Source: Streblospio benedicti (taxonomy: Eukaryota; Annelida; Polychaeta; Spionida; Spionidae). From it: a stretch of DNA of 64,000 bases. The position numbers were made by a program, and so were the translations under genes. The stretch is from assembly GCA_019095985.1 (NCBI GenBank), contig CM032667.1, forward strand, positions 41,254,861 to 41,318,860, written 5' to 3'. Under the pieces are notes generated by a model. That model did not search any database. It saw only the letters and a list, made by a program, of their open reading frames with translations, and was not told where the DNA came from. Below are positions 62,901 through 64,000 of this stretch, piece by piece; position 1 is the first letter of the stretch; each line of letters begins with the position of its first letter.

Positions 62901-64000
62901 TGTCTTACAGCTAAGAGAATGACTTTTTACTATTATCTATACATTTAAATGAAAGATAAAGAAGGCGAACGTTTCTTGATCTCATACTAAAATAGGTGAT
63001 TGAAGCAACTTTTGTATGTTGCCATGTCACTGCACCTTGGCTTTCAGTAATAGATAATGACTGTGAATAGTCAGTTTGTAATGTGAAGTTGTGTTCAATT
63101 ACAAGTTGTGTTGAAGTGACATAGGGAAATATAACCACACCCATATATGTTTATTTACATTTTTTCCTCAGAACCTAAATGCCAAGATAATGAAGAGTAT
63201 CGCTTGGACTCTGTACAGAACACATGCTCCGCTCCAAGCCGCAGTGACCCAGAGAACCACCAGCTGACAGACGTCAGCGACGCCTGCTTCTGCAAACAGG
63301 GATTCCTGTTTGATGGACAGAAGTGTGTGGAGCCCAAAGACTGTGGTTGCTTACTAGGAGGAAAACCCTATGAAAATGAAGTATTTTTGGCAAGCCATCC
63401 GAGTCTAGACTTGAAGAACCTATACTACCATATCATTAAAATGATAATGTTCATCCTGATGTGGATGTGGATGTCTTGGAGGCACTCCTTTGCGCTTGCT
63501 CACATGGTTGATCCTCAGGACGACTGTCTGCTTGATCCTCTAATAGTATCAAATGGCACGTGTCAAATTGGGATGAATGTGGAAGACTTATATCAAAATT
63601 GGTTTGATGGTAAAAATGGATTGCCATCGAATGTACATGAAACTTGCTTAGAATCACACCATCTCATGTAGTATTAAAATAGTGTCTATTTCTATTACCA
63701 GTAGCCATAAAACTAATATTCGACCTAGCACTGGCCTATATCAACAGGTTTATGACATATGAAGTAGTTGTATAAAAGTAGTTGTATGATTGTATGTAAA
63801 AACCATGCTATGCTTTCTCATGCAAATTCTGTATTTAGTTTATTCTGTGCTTCCAAATTTACCCATATCATTCCTACAAATACCTATTCTCAATGTACAG
63901 TGATTCATTGTGCATTCAGTTACTTTTTTATGCAATCATAAGAAATACATATCATTACTTTCCCCCCTGCTATTCTGTTAGAAAGGAGAAGTGTGGACAG
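46899..64000 (+). CDS. Large secreted protein: signal peptide, Cys-containing N-domain, Lys/Ser repeat, EGF-like, VWD, C8, TIL (5' part of gene)
   Basis: Seventeen exons: 46899-46941, 47764-47924, 48303-48484, 48933-49071, 52153-52239, 52347-52447, 53569-53672, 56234-56487, 58146-58298, 58856-58983, 59130-59237, 59631-59786, 60012-60127, 61405-61549, 61857-62010, 63172-63380 and 63982 onward. Phases agree at all joins but 56487/58146. About 750 residues are visible. The signal peptide is MRWRHLSVILVIITATSA. Residues 19-272 form a domain opening with CAHVMARRAQN, SGMYCIQPF and AFCDAESD, loosely like fibrinogen-type or GON domain starts, and ending FGFGEMHFGGCGAFATTGED. Residues 273-356 are a Lys/Ser repeat. 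An EGF-like module follows (six Cys). VWD runs from GWCQATGDPHIKTFD to VEGLCGDWNGNAADD. C8 and TIL (ACFCKQGFLFDGQKC) follow, and KGEVWT opens the next module. VWD proteins build mucus, extracellular matrix or adhesive polymers; the exact role is unknown. Confidence 0.85.
49740..49965. repeat. Dispersed repeat, copy 1 (intron)
   Basis: Shares AATCGAATCACTT, CCTCATACCTAGTAGTT, TTCATCAGCAAACGCT and a GACATACATA-type tail with 53165-53345. It looks like the 3' part of a SINE or LINE family ending in a CATA repeat. Confidence 0.6.
49985..51130 (-). mobile_element. LINE fragment, reverse transcriptase on minus strand
   Basis: Minus-strand frames carry PVYICFLDASEVFDKINFYS, NIYMDDLSV-like MYMDDLSVVLNSMS and NHLMYADDTCLMAPSPVALQ. 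The catalytic YADD motif is intact. This is the LINE reverse transcriptase palm, most like CR1/L2-type elements. The 3' end lies to the left, finishing in a (TTTA)n-like tail at about 49985-50010. It is broken in several places, has no endonuclease region and is 5'-truncated near 51130. It is inserted in the intron between 49071 and 52153. Confidence 0.75.
53165..53345. repeat. Dispersed repeat, copy 2 (intron)
   Basis: Second copy of the 49740-49965 family, with a CATACATACATA tail. Both copies lie in introns of the secreted multidomain gene in the same orientation. Confidence 0.6.
53918..54598. other. Unreliable homopolymer sequence and 100-N assembly gap
   Basis: From about 53918 to 54498 the sequence is built almost only of runs such as AAAAAAAA, TTTTTTT, GGGGG and CCCCC, unlike any flanking DNA. 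It looks like low-quality base calling instead of genome. 54499-54598 is exactly 100 N, a placeholder of unknown true size. It falls in the intron between 53672 and 56234; flanking phases match (1 and 1), but a lost exon of 3n bases cannot be excluded. Confidence 0.9.
55083..55700. repeat. Tandem duplication, 313-bp period
   Basis: CTGAAATCCTGGTGGCGCC and the next about 290 bases recur at a spacing of 313 (55091 and 55404). The copies are almost identical, differing in a few bases such as AATAGAAAG versus AATATAAAG. Confidence 0.9.
55676..56095. repeat. Three diverged tandem units of about 140 bp
   Basis: Each unit runs AATGGACC.AAATAT.GACTGTTT, CCATGT.(A)AA..G, CACCATTTACC(C/T)G.CAAA, CTCAAACAATGTGACTTGTAG, GGGGTAA. 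The first unit overlaps the end of the 313-bp duplication. Non-coding intron DNA just before the Lys/Ser exon. Confidence 0.7.
57141..57766. mobile_element. 626-bp MITE with GGGTAACGTAACCAG ends
   Basis: Inverted termini GGGTAACGTAACCAG / CTGGTTACGTTACCC, followed on both sides by TCGGCCC-type inner repeats, and flanked by TA (57139-57140 and 57767-57768). TA targets suggest Tc1/mariner-like mobilisation. It has no transposase. It lies in the intron between the Lys/Ser exon and the EGF exon. Confidence 0.8.
59292..59460. repeat. 169-bp hairpin, about 60-bp arms
   Basis: Left arm TTCATGTTCTTGTTTTAAAA...GAAAGCTCACCTGAA is mirrored by TTCAGGTGAGCTTTC...TTTTAAAACAAGAATATGAA. It lies in a 393-base intron between two VWD exons, so it takes up nearly half of that intron. 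Confidence 0.85.
60570..60700. repeat. GT/TG-rich simple sequence
   Basis: Runs of (GT)n and GGGGTTTTGTTGTTGTTG in the intron before the first C8 exon. Confidence 0.7.
60841..60965 (+). repeat. SINE-like repeat, copy 2
   Basis: Same family as 34937-35090: AAGGTTCAAAAGCCTTGTTAAAA, CTAGTCCCTCCACC and GGCTCAATTGGTTACCTAACC. Located in the intron between 60127 and 61405. Confidence 0.5.

Overview
This window looks like nuclear DNA of an invertebrate animal, most likely a marine deuterostome. It is AT-rich, its genes are split into short exons by long introns with GT...AG borders, and it is crowded with small inverted-repeat DNA transposons, LINE and Penelope-type fragments, tRNA-like SINE sequence and CA microsatellites. 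The palindrome TAGGCCTA recurs, which I associate loosely with echinoderm and hemichordate DNA; the species cannot be named from the sequence. All gene models below were built by hand from reading frame, splice signals and intron phase.

Layout. (1) 848-2269, plus: the last three coding exons of an unrecognised gene. (2) 6695-12806, plus: a complete six-exon gene for a 364-residue protein with a short RWD-like stretch and a possible C-terminal prenylation box; a CA/CG tract lies just upstream. (3) 12960-14093: a decayed LINE, followed by small transposons, a tRNA-like SINE and a minisatellite up to 18.5 kb. (4) 18573-24114, plus: a chromodomain protein that ends in a single membrane segment. 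(5) 24511-40679: a tandem segmental duplication carrying two minus-strand genes of the dispanin/CD225 (IFITM-like) family. The right-hand copy encodes a 261-residue protein whose C-terminal tail is rich in Met, His, Gly and acidic residues. In the left-hand copy a small deletion removed the splice donor that joins the tail, although the tail exon itself is still open. The right-hand copy has collected many transposon insertions that the left-hand copy lacks. (6) 40885-45920: mobile-element territory, with an inverted-repeat element carrying an OTU-like fragment and a 31-32 bp minisatellite, a Penelope-like fragment and GC-rich inverted-repeat elements. (7) 46899 to the window end, plus: the 5' part of a large secreted multidomain protein. 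In order it has a signal peptide, a Cys-containing N-terminal domain, a Lys/Ser repeat, an EGF-like module, VWD, C8 and TIL domains, and the start of another module; it runs off the window.

The genes do not form one pathway. The strongest biological leads are the duplicated dispanin pair with its metal-ligand-like tail, the membrane-anchored chromodomain protein, and the Lys/Ser repeat exon whose codons are themselves splice-donor-like. One 100-base gap (54499-54598) preceded by about 580 bases of unreliable homopolymer sequence lies inside an intron of the last gene.
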